A stretch of 64,000 bases of DNA from Tubulanus polymorphus (Eukaryota; Nemertea; Palaeonemertea; Tubulaniformes; Tubulanidae): the NCBI RefSeq assembly GCF_964204645.1, contig NC_134030.1:12584278-12648277 (forward strand). Direction: 5' to 3'. How positions within the stretch are numbered: the first letter of the stretch is position 1; each line of letters starts with the position of its first letter. Shown piece after piece: positions 31,801-46,800 of this stretch. The position numbers and the translations under genes are program-made. The notes beneath the pieces were generated by a model, which was given only the letters and a program-made list of their open reading frames with translations, was not told the DNA's origin and made no database searches.

Positions 31801-34800
31801 TGAAAGAGGGCCTCATTAAGATTTATATGAGCTTTTCCGCGAAAATCTGATCGCAAAAATATCTTGTTTTAAAAAGCCAATCAGAAAGCAATGGCTCCTC
31901 TATGATTGGCTTAGCCGCAGAGATCAGCAGGTGTTCACGTTAACTCGCGGTATAGTCTACCGTTTTACTTCCGGGTTTTATTTTGAGATTTAAAATTGTA
32001 TTTCATTATCGATTTCTGTCAAATCTTTAGTTGATTTTTGGTTTTTGGGAAGAATATTTTTATTTGCACTACAGAAAATATTGACAATTGTGCAAAGTCC
32101 CATAAAAATAGCTTTTTCTCAAATCTGATTGCATCCTTGATATACTAATTGGCCATGTGCTCAATCTGAAAATTCAATCAAATTTGATTCTGCAAAGAAA
32201 ATATCAAATCCAATTCAATTTTATTCAATTGGACAGGGTAACACAGCAAATCCAATTCAATTTTGTTGTATTGAGTATTCCGCATTCAAATCAATAAGAC
32301 CAAGGGAAAAGATTTATCTGAGGTATTTGTTCCTGCCAGCTCCAGTTGCTGTCTGTGCTACCTATGAAAACACAATTGAATTGTGTAAATTATTATCCTG
32401 GGATTGACTAGTCTATGATGAGCCGGTAGTGTATTTGGACAAATTTAAGCCACAGAATGCATCATTTACCATTTTATGAAAAGCTGACAGGCTGGCCATA
32501 GTGCCCCTTGGGGCTCTTGTCTTGATGAAAAAAATTGATATGCTGATGTATTTTTATGCAGTAGTAATTTGCATATAAGATCATTGTACAGGTTGACTGA
32601 TATTGAGTAGTCCTTAATAAACCTAATGCATTAAATTGCTGGTGTGACTGGCAGTCATTGTTGTTTGCCAAAATATGCACTTACACATTTTTAGGCCAGC
32701 CATAGGCTGAGCCTATACGGGATATCGACAAATTCAAGTTCTTGAATTACTAGTTTGATGGCGCTAGTCAGAATTGGAACCTAAATCAGCCATGTTCTAG
32801 TTCATTTGCAATAAAAATCTCTCACTTCAAGTTTTTATTTAGCGATATGATTATTTCATATGTCGCCATAGGTATTGTTTCATTTTAATACCCAGTGATT
32901 GTGTTGATTGAGATTTAAGTGAAGCGAACGTTCACTACACAAGGCCTCCACTTGCGCGGAGTGCTTTGCACACACAAACACAAGCTCATACCACAGGCAC
33001 TTGAATATGGGCTTTGACCTTGTTGTGAGTTAAAAATGATAAAATTTATCGTAATCAACGATAAAAATACCACCGGGGTTGCCATCTTAATTATCCATGA
33101 TGCAACTGTTTTACCCATGATCCGACGCACACCCCTCGTCTAACTATACTATACAGAAAGGCTGGAAACGCTCCTATCTCCGTAATGCTTAAATCTACCC
33201 GCACATATCAGGACAGCTGATGTCACAGCAATCCCGAAGAGGCATCGCGAATTTTCAAAAATCAATTTTCTTGCCAGTTAAAATCTTTAACGGAGCTAAA
33301 ACAGTGTCGATGTTTCCAAAATATCATCTACAATTGAAATTATGGGCGCTCCTTATATTTTAGAATTAAAATTGACTCCTTGGGACGTACTTCGGCAATC
33401 GTCGGCAGTGTTCGGCTGTCCCGATAATTGCGGGTAGATTTAAACATAACAGAGATAGGAGCGTTTCCAGCCTTTCTGTATAGTATAGTTAAACGACGAG
33501 CACTCTTTGCATCATGGGTAAGTTATTATAAAACATGGCGGATTATCGAAGTAGGAACAACGTATCGCTGGTGAATTATTAAATATTTATCCATTATCAA
33601 AGCCCATATTCAAGTGCCTGTGCTCATACAGACTACTATATGGTGATGCTGTAACGCTGCTTGGCGTGTGCACGTTAGGTAATGATGATAACAGGCTGAA
33701 TAATCATTGTAGCAGAAGATGAGCGCTGTGTTTTCTGTTTGATAGAATTTTTAATAAATTGTAATTTCTTGTGACCTGAAAATACTTAGCAGCAAATACT
33801 AACTAACTATAGGTATAGGTCGAGGTCTGAATATTATTGTAGTGGTAAATTCCAGGGTTTAAAACGATCTAATACTATGCCCCAGCGTTTTAGCTTCCGC
33901 GGCCATACATTGAGAGAGGTTTCATTTCCAAAACTCAATATTCAGCCACCCTCTGATACGTGGCATCATATGAATTTTATTTGAATATGATGCGATTGAC
34001 GACATGGCGAACCTCCGTCGATGACATGGTCAACTGAATTGAAATTCTACGAAAAACTGTTTTTGGTGGGAAAATTCTTAGCTCTCGCGTATAAAATTGC
34101 AATGAGCTCAATTGGGGGGGCGTCCTCTCTACGAGCGAATGGGATTGGCTGTTTTTGGGATATACGGGGAATTCCGACGCTACTAAAATAATTATGGGAA
34201 AGCCATAGAATGGCGTACGTTTCATTGGACTAGGCGCCGTGTACGTGCAAATTTCAAATGTCATTGCTGGTGAGGATGTAATTATCCGTAACATCCGCCA
34301 TAGGTATTGTTTCATTTTAATACCCGGTGATTGTTATGATTGACATTGAGGTGTAAGCGAAATTTTCACTTACACGAGGCCTCCACGTGCACGAGGAGTG
34401 CTACGCGACACACAAGCTCATACAGTACACTACTAAGGGTGATGCTGTAACACGTGCATGTTTGACATGAAAATAGGCTGAATAATCGTAGCAGAAGATG
34501 AGCGCTGTGTTTTCTGTTCGATAGAATTTGTAATGAATTGTAATTTCTTGTGACCTGAAAATACTAAGCAGCAAACTATAAGGTCTGTCGAGGTCTGAAT
34601 ATTGTAGTGGTAAATTCCAGGATTTAAAACGATCTAATAGCCGATTTCTTTTGTACCGGTATTTTAGCTTCTGCGGCCAACATTGAAAGAGGTTTCCAAG
34701 ACCCAATATTCAGCCACCCTCTGATATGTGACATCATATGAATTTTAGGCCATCCCAAAATAATGGTCTGTGTGCCGTAACCCGACCGACCAGACTTCAA

Positions 34801-37800
34801 AGGTACCGAGTGAAAACGTTTTTCTGGGATTCATTGAAATAGATTTTATTTTTGATAAAAACTGCCGACCGACCGACCCACTGCCGACGTATGAGCATCG
34901 TGTGAAAACATGCCTTGACATGTGGCCTAGTTTAAGTTTTCCAGGAAACTGGCAGTGTTCCAATAAGCTGCCATTCATTCTAATAGTGGACTATATTAAA
35001 GCTGGTAACGTAAAAGCGCGCACATATTCAATGTACTGTTTCATTTTTAACACAGAGATGACGCTCTGGACGAAGTTATAATTTTAGAGTAATTCTTCAA
35101 ATCTACGCTATTAGACAAATTTCCCGTGCACAACGTAGATGATTTTTTGCGATATTGTTTCCATGTAAAAAAGGTGAAAAATTTGTTTTTTTTGCCCAAA
35201 AATTTTGCAAAAAAAAAATTTCTAGGGCCTACCTACCTACTGACTCATCCTGAAAAGTTGAGTTGGTGTTACGGCAAACAGATAATTATTTTGGGATGGC
35301 CTTATTTGAATATTTTTTCATATTGTGAAACATATTTTTTTGAAAATATAAAATAGTTTCCCTGCCGCGCCTACCTGTACCCTACGAAATTTTGGATGTA
35401 GACCATAAACAAATGTTTATCTTTGGTCTTATTTGATTACAAAATAATTCTTTAAGAAAGATAAAACACAATATAAACTTCTAGAACTTTGAAGTCACGA
35501 ATAATAAAGATTTTTCAAGCAATGCCCTTACTCCAAACAACCTCTAGCTTTCAAGGTAAACCACACTTTGCCCATGGGCAATTTATTTCATGTAGTGTGA
35601 TTTTTGGGGCAGCTAAAATGGGCTTGTCTTTTCATGTAAGGATATATTAACAGAAAATGAACATTATCGCCACATTGCCTATACCATCTTAACTATTTTT
35701 AAACGTGGTCCATCATTACAATGTAAATCTTTCTGTAATACTTTGAATACTGGATCATTCCTCTTCTACTGCGTCATGAAGGTATAAGGCCAATGGGCCT
35801 CTTGTTATAAGCGAACAAGTCTGTCTGATGCCTCTTTCTTTCTGTTACCGGTTTGTTATTAGTAGGTTCTTCATGCGTATAGTATCTTCTTGATCTATCA
35901 TCGCGATCTTTCAGCAGCCGCCATTATATCAGTCACACTGATTACCGCAGAGAACCAATGCAGCTTTGGCGGCATAAAAGGGAGATTGTGTTTAAAAATA
36001 CTCTCTATGTATTTCATTTTGTTTTTCACTTCGACCAAAATAGATGAAGCAGAGTCATGAATTGATACATTATAAAAGAAATCAAGTTTCATCGGTTTAT
36101 TGCAAAAGGAGATTACACTATGTCATCGATATTTCCACAGCAGTGCGTGCTGCACTGCTGTATAGTAAGGTGCTTGAGCAGTGAATAGGTTGACAGCCGG
36201 CTGATCTATGTATCGTGTGAATACTTGTGGGAAGCCACGTGTATGTCCGCTCTCGCCAGTGATCTTTTGTAAACAAAATACATTAGCCCGTAATCTAGTT
36301 GAAGATCCTACGATAACCTTTTGTTATCAACTATTTCCTGGTCGGATCAAAATTTTATTTTCTATTTTGCTTAACCCTTTTAAGTTCATGCTAGGTCGAG
36401 ACGGAAAAACATAGGCTTCACGTTCACGCTCGACCAAGTTTTATTATAAATCTTTGCTTATGGTGAATTTGGAGATGATGATTTAGAGCTAATAGACAAT
36501 GTATCCAGTGACTTTATAAAACAGTTCAGATGATATTTATGATATAGACGTCGAAAATCAAACCCTTCTCAAGGCCAAGTCCTGGCCCTGACTCTGATGA
36601 ATCTGACAAATACTGACCAATGCTATCTAACTAAAATACTCAAACCTGGTATCATAAGAAAGGTCATAATATTGTCTACAAACTTTTTTTTCGCTGCTAA
36701 GCTATAGGACCGGGAACAAAGAATGTTTTATGTTTTGCCATATGAAAATACAATTGTACTGTGTAAATTATAGTATTGACTCTGAGCTGGGAGTATATTT
36801 TGACAAATTTAACCCACAGAATGCATCATTTGCCAGTTTATGAAAAGCTGATAGGCTGGCCATATAGCCCCTTGGGGCTCGTTGAAGGTTTTACGGGAAA
36901 TTTTTATGACACTTTGATCGATATTATTGATGTTTCATAGATATATGTATAGCTGGGAATGGATATCTACCCATATTTATGTTTATGGACTTATGTATAC
37001 TCCATCTTTATTTAGAATTGATATCACTTAAGTACTAACTGATTTAATGACTTGAATGGTTGGATTTTATGTTATATGTTTGACCCTCTCCAAGTGTTTT
37101 TCTTATTTTTCTTACAGAATTTAACCAATCTACATTATGTCAATTTGTCATGTAATCGACTGGTTCATGTACCAACCTTCTCTGTCACTGCGAAACACAG
37201 ACTAGTCAAGTTAATTCTCAGCAATAATAACCTTGATAATATTGATGGTATTCAAGAGTTGATAAATCTGGTGGAGCTCGATCTGTCCGGAAATTGTCTT
37301 TGCACACATGACAAAATCAATTTACTCTGTTATCTACACCGGTTAAATGTAGTAAGTAAATTCCATTTGATTGAATATTTTTTCATTGGTGTACTGGTGA
37401 AATAAGTAGCCCACTTGGTAGTTTAGGCCAAGAAGTTTGTTGTGTACACTTATTTCTAGTCTTGATATTTGATAATTGTTAACACTCAAAGGATACATCA
37501 CCTACGCCTAGTGAGCCCAGCCATAAGCTGAGCCTATTACTATACAAATGGAGCGATTTTAAATGACAGGGTTTCCAGAGCAAAATCTCTTTCACGGTGC
37601 TACTGAGCATACATTGACACAAATCATTCATTAGAGCATTATCCATTCTCCAACCCCTATGAAGCTGAATTTTGAAAGAGGGCCTCGCTGATATTTATAT
37701 GAGCTTTTTCGCAAAAATCTGAATGCAAAGACATCTGTTTTAAAAATCCAATCAGAAAGCAAAGACTCCTCTATGATTGGCTTAGCTGCAGAGATCAGTA

Positions 37801-40800
37801 AGTGTTCACGTGAACACGCGAAACCGTCTTCTGTTTTACTTCTGGGTTTTATTTTTAACTTAGTATTTCTATATTTTATTCGTGCCTATGCATATTTTGC
37901 TACCACAATCAATTGGAAAGTTGAAACTCATGACATGGTCTATGATCGTGGCAACTTTCAGTGTCATTGGTTTTTGCATATGGCCACCGGGGGCGTTGAA
38001 CAGTGCAATAATTTAGTATTTCTATATTATATATGTACCTATGCATATTTTGTTACCACAATCAATTGAAAAGTTGTAGGTCATGACATGTTCAATGATT
38101 GTGGTGAGTTTCAATGACCCAAGTTATTCTATATAGTCACCAGGGGGCATTGAAAAGTAGAATAGCTTAGTATTTCCTTATTATATTGGTACCTATGCAT
38201 ATTTTGTTACCACTATCAATTGGACAGTTGTTGCTCATGACATGTTCTATGATTGTGGTGAGTTTCAAGGTCATTGGGCTTCGCATATGGTCACCAGGGG
38301 CGTTGAATAGTAGAATAACTTAGTATTTCCATATCATATTGGTAACTAGGCATATTTTGTTACCCCAATCAATTACAAAATTTTAGCTGCTGCCATGTTC
38401 TATGATTGTGGTGAGTTTCAAGGTCATTGGATTTTTCAGGGTCATTGGATGGGGCATTGAATATTGAAATTGTTAGATTGTTGAGCATCTGAAACCACTT
38501 CCCAAGTGGGCATGGTGTCCCTGGACCCCTAGTTTTTTATTGAGCAAATTTCAGAAAATTCAATTCCATTCTGCATTCAAATCAATAAGACCAAGGGAAA
38601 AGATTTATCTCAGGTATTTATTCCTGCTATGTAATAAATAAATTGTATTAGGTAAATTATAGGTATTGAATGGTATTGAGCTAGAAGTTTTTTAGTAGTG
38701 AACGACCACTTTGTTATCCTGTTCAAATGACATCATGTTTTCTCCTAGGTCAGTCAAATACTTACCGTTCAGTTTTCTCTGTAACAACATAATGTCTACA
38801 CTTTTCGCGGTATGCAGCTTATTTGTACCATTGAATGATAGATCAAGTTTATTACGCCGTCCAATATTTCCGTCATTTGATGTAAAAAATTGACAGAATT
38901 CCTTGAAAGATTATGGCTAGACTATGACACATATTGACCGCACGCCACTGCTATGTCGAGCGTGCTGACGTGATTATGGAAAACCCAAGCTTTGATTGGT
39001 TGTTTTGGGAATGCCAGCGCTTTTGACGTAATAATGGGAAACCACGCTATGATAGGTTGTACTAGTCAAAGTGCTGAAGTGATCAGTTCGACAAGTTTAG
39101 TCGCTTATAAACGGTATCGCTTTCTAGAAGGCAGGTTTTTATCCTGACATTTCATTAAACTTAGCCGATTAGTTTGTCTGATGTGTAAGAGTCTAACACG
39201 CGCCGCTGATGTATGAGCTTGCTTTTCTTGCTATCATCACTGAATGTTGACTGCGTGCATACAAACGGCGTACTATACATAGCAGACACGTGGTGCTAAT
39301 GCACTCACGTGCGCGACTATACAAATGTATTATCTTGCCGCTGTGAGTTGATGAAATAAACAAAATAATCTAAGAATAACATTGGAAAGTGATTTTGCCT
39401 ATGTATTATTATACAAATGGAGCGAATTTAATGGACCGGATGGTTTCCAGATGAAAGGTTTTTTCACTGTGCAAGCTGGGCATATATTCATGATACAAAT
39501 CGTGCATTCTAGCGTGCCGAATTTTGAGAAAGGGCCTTGTTGAAATTTACATCAGGTTTTTCTCGAAAATCTGAACGCAAAGCTGTCAGGTTTAAAAAGT
39601 CAATCAGAAAGCATTGTCTCCCTATGATTGGCTTACCCACAGAAGTCATGAGGTGTTCACGTGATTCCGCGGTATCGACGACTGTTTTATTAGTGGGTTT
39701 AATTTTAAGATTCAAAATTGTATTTCAAGATCGATTCCTGTGATACACCATTATTCAATTTGGTTTTTGAGAGGAAGTTTAATTTACACTTCTGAATCCT
39801 TGACAATTGTTCAGGAAAAATAGCTTTTTCTCAAATGGGATGTATGACCTTGATATGCAAATTAGCCATGTGCACGAATTGCAAATTCAATATAATGTTA
39901 TTCCTCCAAAATGTCAAATCAAAGTCAATTTTACTTTATTGAGCAAAAATTCAAATTCATCGAATTCCATTTTATTTTATTCTACATTCAAATGTATTCA
40001 CTAGACGATCGGTAAAGATTGATCTGAGGTATTCGTTCTTGCCAGCCCCAGTGTCTCTGTTAGTACTGTTACTTATTAAACACAGCCAGTCTAATGAAAA
40101 ACGATCTTTGTCATTCAAACCTACTGGGGCAGGAGAACCGACCAGATGTTTGAAGTTTTCTAGTTTGACAAATATAACCCACAGAATGCATCATTTGCCA
40201 TTTTGAGAAAAGCTGACAGGCTGGCCATATTGCTCCTTGTTTTTTGTTTCCTCCACCAGGGGGTTTGAATATTGAATTATATATAATTTGTCTATTCATG
40301 TTGGTATCTATGTATATTTTGTAACCGCAATCTATAGCAAATTTGTAGCCTGACATGTTCTATGATTGTGTTGAGCTTCAATGTCATTGGTTGTTGTATA
40401 TGGTCCCCAGGTAGCGTTGAATAGACAATTATCTTAGTATTTCAATATTCTATTTGTAGTTAGGCATACTTGCCCCAATCAATTGCAAAATTGTAGCTCA
40501 TCACATGTTCTATGATTGAACTCTCAGGGCCGATGTTTTTCTAATTCCTAATACAAGCGAGCATGCCTTTATATATGTCATCTAGCCAATATGAGGAAAT
40601 CTAGTTCTTGGTTCTTTGTAATACTGAATTTGTAAATTAAAATCATTTTTATTTTAGTTAAATCTAAGGGAGAACCCACTAGCCTATCATGCCAACCATC
40701 GATTACTGACCGTGCAATATTTATCTCCAGTTGCTGCTAAAGAGGTACGTATACACGGAAATTTATGATTTTAGATTTATTGGGCAACCTAATGCAAAGC

Positions 40801-43800
40801 CTGTAGCCATGTAGTTTGAATGGATATGATTGTCACGGTACACGGTAATAATGCCAGAGGTTTATAATGCCTGAAGGATATATGCTGCTAGTGTGCACTA
40901 TGAAAGCCAGATGTTTTACAGGGATGATAATTTTCCGCCTTTTCAATCAATTTTCATCATTTCTCAGATCGATGCAAATCCGTTGAAAAAATGGGGGGAG
41001 GGTGAGGATAATTGCATCTTAAGGATAGATTGGTATGACCATAAAAGCGTTTCCTGATCTATTTTTAAGTACGATCATTTTCGTTAACAAAGTTTTATTT
41101 ATCTGTTGCTCGACCATGTGTCTGTGGATATATGTATCTACATCATTGATTTTTTGGTATACCTTTGTCAGCTCTACGAGCGAATGTGATTGGCTGTTTT
41201 TGGGATATACGGGGAATTCCGGCGCTACTAAAATAATTATGGGAAAGCCATAGAATGGCGAACGTTTCATTGGACTAGGTGCTGTATTACGTGCAAATTT
41301 AAAATGCTCATTGCTGATGAGAATGTAATTATTATTATAGGTATTGTTTCATTTTAATACCCGGTGATTGATTTGATTGACACTGAAGTGCAAGCGAACA
41401 TTCACTTACACAAGGCCTCCACGTGCGCGCAGAGTGCTATAGACTGTTGCATACACAAACACACGCTCGTAAAGTATACACTACTATAGTGATACTGTAA
41501 ACGCTGCTTGCTGGCGCGTCTGACATTTCATCAACAGAAGATGAGCGCTATGTTTTCTGTTTGATATAATTTATAATAAATTGTAATTTCTTGTGACATG
41601 AAAATATTAAGCAGCAAACTACAAGTATAGGTCGAGGTCTGAATATTGTAGTAGTAAATTCCAGGATTTAAAACGATCTAATATGCCGATTTCTTACTGT
41701 GCCGGTTTAGATTCCGCGGCCATTCATTGGAAGAGGTTTCCAAGACTAAATATTCAGCCACCCTCTGATATGTGACATCATATGAATTTTATTTGAATAT
41801 TTTTTCATATTGTGGAAAATATTTCTTTGAAAATATAAGATAGTTTCCCTGCCGCGCCTACCTGTACCCTATTAAATGTATATTTTTGGTCTTATTTGAC
41901 TACAAAATAATTCTTTGAGAAAGATGAAATACAAGATAGAACTTTGAAGTCACAAATTTAAAAGATTTTTCAAGTAATGCCCTTACCCCAAACAACCTCT
42001 AGCTTTCAAGGTAAACCACACTTTGCCCATGGGCAATTTATATGTCATTCTACGAATGTATAAAAATCATGAATATTAATTTGTTGAGACAAAAATTCCG
42101 AAAATCAATTTTTCAAAGATTTCATTCTCGTTAAAAAAATGTCAGTAACCAAAATTAAGTCCTTTTTGATACATGTATATTTTTTCTAGTTTAATTTTCA
42201 ATGAAACGAATTTTTGCGTACTGGTAGCTTATACATGGCAAAATTTTTATTTCACACTAGTTTGGCGAGCCACGGGACCATTGGTCCTTTATCTTTATTG
42301 CTAGCTGTTCGGACCATTCTACTCTTTGTACGAAATGCTACTGATCTAATGAACATGGCAACTTTATATGTGTTTGGACGAATAATAATATTTCTTGGGA
42401 TGTGTATGGCACGTGCATTACTGTACTGATGATTCCTAAGGTACATATTAGAAAATACTGATTGAGTTATTAACATGCTGAAAATGTTGCTAAAGAAAAT
42501 GTTATTGAAAATGGGTACAAAATACTGAGAAAAAAAAAACGAAACTTTTAACCAAAAATACTGAAAGTGGTAATCCCAATGTTACAATGTATGTATGTGG
42601 TTTTACAGTGGCAATAAAGAAACCATCATCAGATCTCGGGGTTAACTCAGGTTATCGTGAAGTGTAACAATAAACACACAAATTTGGATCCAAGGGATAC
42701 TTGTAAAAAGTAATCAGCTTGATAACCTTCCCTAGGGGGTCCTGTTTCGAAGAAATGAGTCAATGTTACATGATCGGTTGTCCATTTCATATGGTAAAGT
42801 TGAAAGTAAAAATATGATGCCTCTAACCGGAAACGGGAGCCATTCATAAGACAAAGGGTCTCTTTAGCTTCGCTATGTTCTATTGATTGAGATCAGTGAC
42901 ACATGCATACATACTGCTATACCTTTGTGATCCTGGCTGTGTCGCCCAGCCTCTAACAGTGGACCATGTAATCACCCTGGCAAGTGAGAATGGGTTGTTT
43001 ATGATTTTTGGTTTACCTTAGTCAGCGATATGAAGAATGGCGTTACCTTTTTTTTATGTGAGCATTTCTTTCATTGGTTCTCGGCCTAAACAATGTATAA
43101 TTGATGCGATTGAAGACATGGCGAACCTCCGTCGATGACATGGTCAACTCAGTTAAAATTCGCCGAAAAACTGTTTTTGGCGGGAAATTTCTTAGCTTTT
43201 GCGTATAAAATTGCAATGACCTCGATTGGGGGGCGTCGTCTCTACAAGGGAATGTGATTGGCTGTTTTAGGGATATACGGGGAATTCTGGCGCAACTAAA
43301 TGACTATTGGAAAGCCATAAATGGCGAACGCTTGATTGGACTAGGTGCTGTATAGATGCGAATTTCAAATGCTCATTGCTGGTGAGAATATAATTATTTC
43401 ACATATCTAACAATATATAATATACATATTTATTTCACATAACATTCACTTACACAATGCCTCCACCTGCGCGCAAGACTGTTGCACACACAAACACACG
43501 CTCGTACAGTACACTTCTATTATGGTGATGCTGTAACGCTGCTCGGCGTGTGCATGTTTGACATGAAAATAGGCTGAATAATCTCAGCAGAAGATGAGCT
43601 CTGTGTTTTCTGTTTGATAGAATTAGTAATAAATTGTAATTTCTTGTGACCTGAAGATACTAAGCAGCAAACTATAGGTACAGGTCGAGGTCTGTTTTGT
43701 AGTGGTAAATTCCAGGAATTAAAACGATCTAATACGCCGATTTCTTACAGTACCGGTATTTTAGCTTCCTCGGCCATACATTGGAAGAGGTTTCCAAGAC

Positions 43801-46800
43801 TCAATACTACAAAAAACATTTGACTACAAAATAATTCTTTAAGAAAGATAAAATGCAGTATAAACTTGTAGAACTTTGAAGTCACGAATTAAAAAGATTT
43901 TCAGGCGATGCTCTTACTCCAAACAACCTTTACCATTCAAGGTAAACCACACTTTTTATTAGGGTTTTCTGTTACTTCACAGAAAACCCTATTGAGATTC
44001 GCGTGTTTCTTATTATTATTATTTTATATGTCACACTTTTTTCACTAAAAGAACATAGGCTTTGTTACCTTGCCACTGTTGCCGATACAATCCGTATGAT
44101 ATCCTTCAGCTCACTTCGATCTATAAATACTCCGTGCCTATTATCATGAAGCAACGTTACAAAAGCACTGTCGGGCCGTAAACATCGAAAATTGGGCCCC
44201 ATTCAATGAGGCGACATGTTTTTCTGAGTCGTCATCCCGAAATCCACACGAGGCTGCTCGTCACTTCGATTATCAATTGAAGTGTAAATAAACAAACTTA
44301 TTGCCGCAAGACGTCACATTCAGCCGCGGTCTTCAAACAGTAAATTTTAACAATTAACCATTTTCTTCATCAGTACACTTAACCAACCGACAGGATATAA
44401 TTTACTACTCTGAATATTATAAGCACTGTAAAGATCGATCTTAAAAGCTGTAAAGATCGATCAATAAACTTGGTATCTGCACATCGTCGTTCCGCGGATC
44501 CGCTGCAAGTTCTCGCCATGAGAATCAAAGCAAGTACAAATAAATTTATTACTCCCAGTGATTTGGCCGCGGGCTTCAAACAGTTAGTTTCTTTATCGGA
44601 TATTTACTACGTTAAATCATTAGAGTACCAAGTCGTATTGGCCTAAACTGATGCAGCGGAGAAAAGCTGTTGTGGTGATGAGGTGTCAATAAATGGATTT
44701 ATTACTACCAGTGATTCGGCCGCGGATTTCAAACATTTATCAATATTCTATTTTTCCTACAGTACATACCCATCTTTACCAAATCCACAGGATATTTACT
44801 AAATGCCTGTATATTACACATTCTTATCCGTAAGCTGGACTCAAGCTTGATATTCGGAGTGAGCGTCTTGGATGCCGCGGTGGATAGGAGATCACTGTCT
44901 GTCACACCTGCTCTCCGTTTTGGTCAGTAATTTCGTTAATAAACAGTTTATCTACCTTTATTACGCATCAATTTGGTCAGTGAGGACTTTGCATTCAGAA
45001 ATAAACAACAAGTTTTACTAAAGTTGTTTTTGTTTTCATTTATGAGGGATAGTTTACTCAGCACACGCCCGCGTAATGCTGAAAAATACGCTCCGCGGAC
45101 GGTCGGAATCGTTACAGTGACTTCATCACCTGCTCATTAGCATATCAAAATACAGTAGGTGGCGCCATAAAAGCAGTTTTTCAGCATTTCGCAAGCGTAT
45201 GCTAGGTAAACTATCGCTGATAGATGAAAATACAAACAAATCTATGCCACTTCATGATTTATTGCTGAATGCAAATTCCTTACTGAACATTTGATGCATA
45301 ATATTTAAAGATAAACCGATTGTTAACAAAATTACGAACCAAAACGTCGCACGGAGAGCACGTGTAACAGACATAGGTCGCTTGAAGTGTTTATTGAGTT
45401 GTACGCGATTATTAACAAAATTACGGACCAAAACGTCGCACGGAGAGCAGGTGTGACAGACATAGGACGCTTGAAGTGTTTATTGAGTTGTATGCGACCT
45501 CGAGGCCTACTGGGCTTTACTGTTTCGAGCAAGCATAGTTTAATTGTTTTGATTATTTACAGACTCGTGGATTGAACTTCAAACAAAATTTGCAATAAAA
45601 AATCGACATTGCTGCGACGCGATGTAGGCCTACCAATGATTTCTTTCTTCATAATCCGAAAATGAAATCGATTTTATGAATTGAATACCCCATGGACCTA
45701 TCCCTGTTAAATAGGGTGTAGGAATACGATGTTTAGGAGGGTTGAAATTCAATAGGCCTAAGACCAATCCGTTCGGTTGGTAGGCCTACGCATATACATA
45801 GGTCTACATAGGCTATACTAGGAGCCCATACTAGGTTAAAGCTAAGTTCGCTGTAAAGGAGGAATCAGATTTATTAAAATGCATGTATGAGTGATTAACT
45901 GGTTCGACTTGCAATGATCAATCACAATTATCAACGAAATTTTATTGGCAAAAAATAAGATTTTTGGGAAAATTTCGTCTGAGCAGACAGCTTTATAAAC
46001 CAGACTTTTCATTTGAGTTTTTTCACCATTAATGAAACTGGTATTTCATTAATTCGTAATGATTTAAGTTACTGTGGAGCCCTAGAAAGATCTTTTTTTT
46101 CGTTCAAAAGATCTTTTCGCTCTAAAAGTTATTTCGTCCGGAATAAAAATTGTTCGATTGAACCAATTTGAAAGAATCGTTAAAACAAGTTGTTTTCGTT
46201 GTTCGAACAACTTTTTTTTGTCCTAACGAAAGGTTTCTCGTTCGGACAATTGTTCGATCGGACAGAAACGTTCCATTCGGACAAAATTTTCTTGTCGGAA
46301 CATTAGGTTTTTCGTCCGAAGAAGTATATTGTAAAAGTTTTTTCGTCCGAACACAAAGTATTAAGTACATGTATATTGTTAAATTGAACACAATTGTTTT
46401 CATTCAAAAATTTGTTTGAGCGAAATTGTTTTGGCTCAACAAAATTTTTTTGTCGCGAAAAAAGATTTTGGTGGAACTAGATAGTCCTCGTTATAATAAG
46501 TAATCTTAATTCGAACAAAATAATCTTCTCATGCGAACACAAAGGTATAATCTGAACCTGGGTTTTCTTTGTATCCAATATCCATATCATGCCTTTTAGG
46601 TAGGAGCCCAAATTTTGAACAGAACACTGCTTGTTTAGATTGTTTTGGAAATATACTCTGTCTGGTACATTTTTGATTACTCTGTATGTCATCTATCAGG
46701 ATAGTGAAGAGAAGACGACTTAGGATACTACCTTGTGTGACTCCACTAGTTAGACCGATTTATTCCAAGATGAGTTCCTTTGATTTTGGCCACCTGTTTT

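Noticed and set aside
34770-35081. 103-residue frame in the Harbinger MITE
   Set aside because: It lies wholly between the inverted ends of a non-autonomous element and does not resemble a transposase.
46122-46419. Overlapping frames in the TTCG-rich stretch
   Set aside because: Produced by cryptic simple sequence that is open in several frames on both strands.
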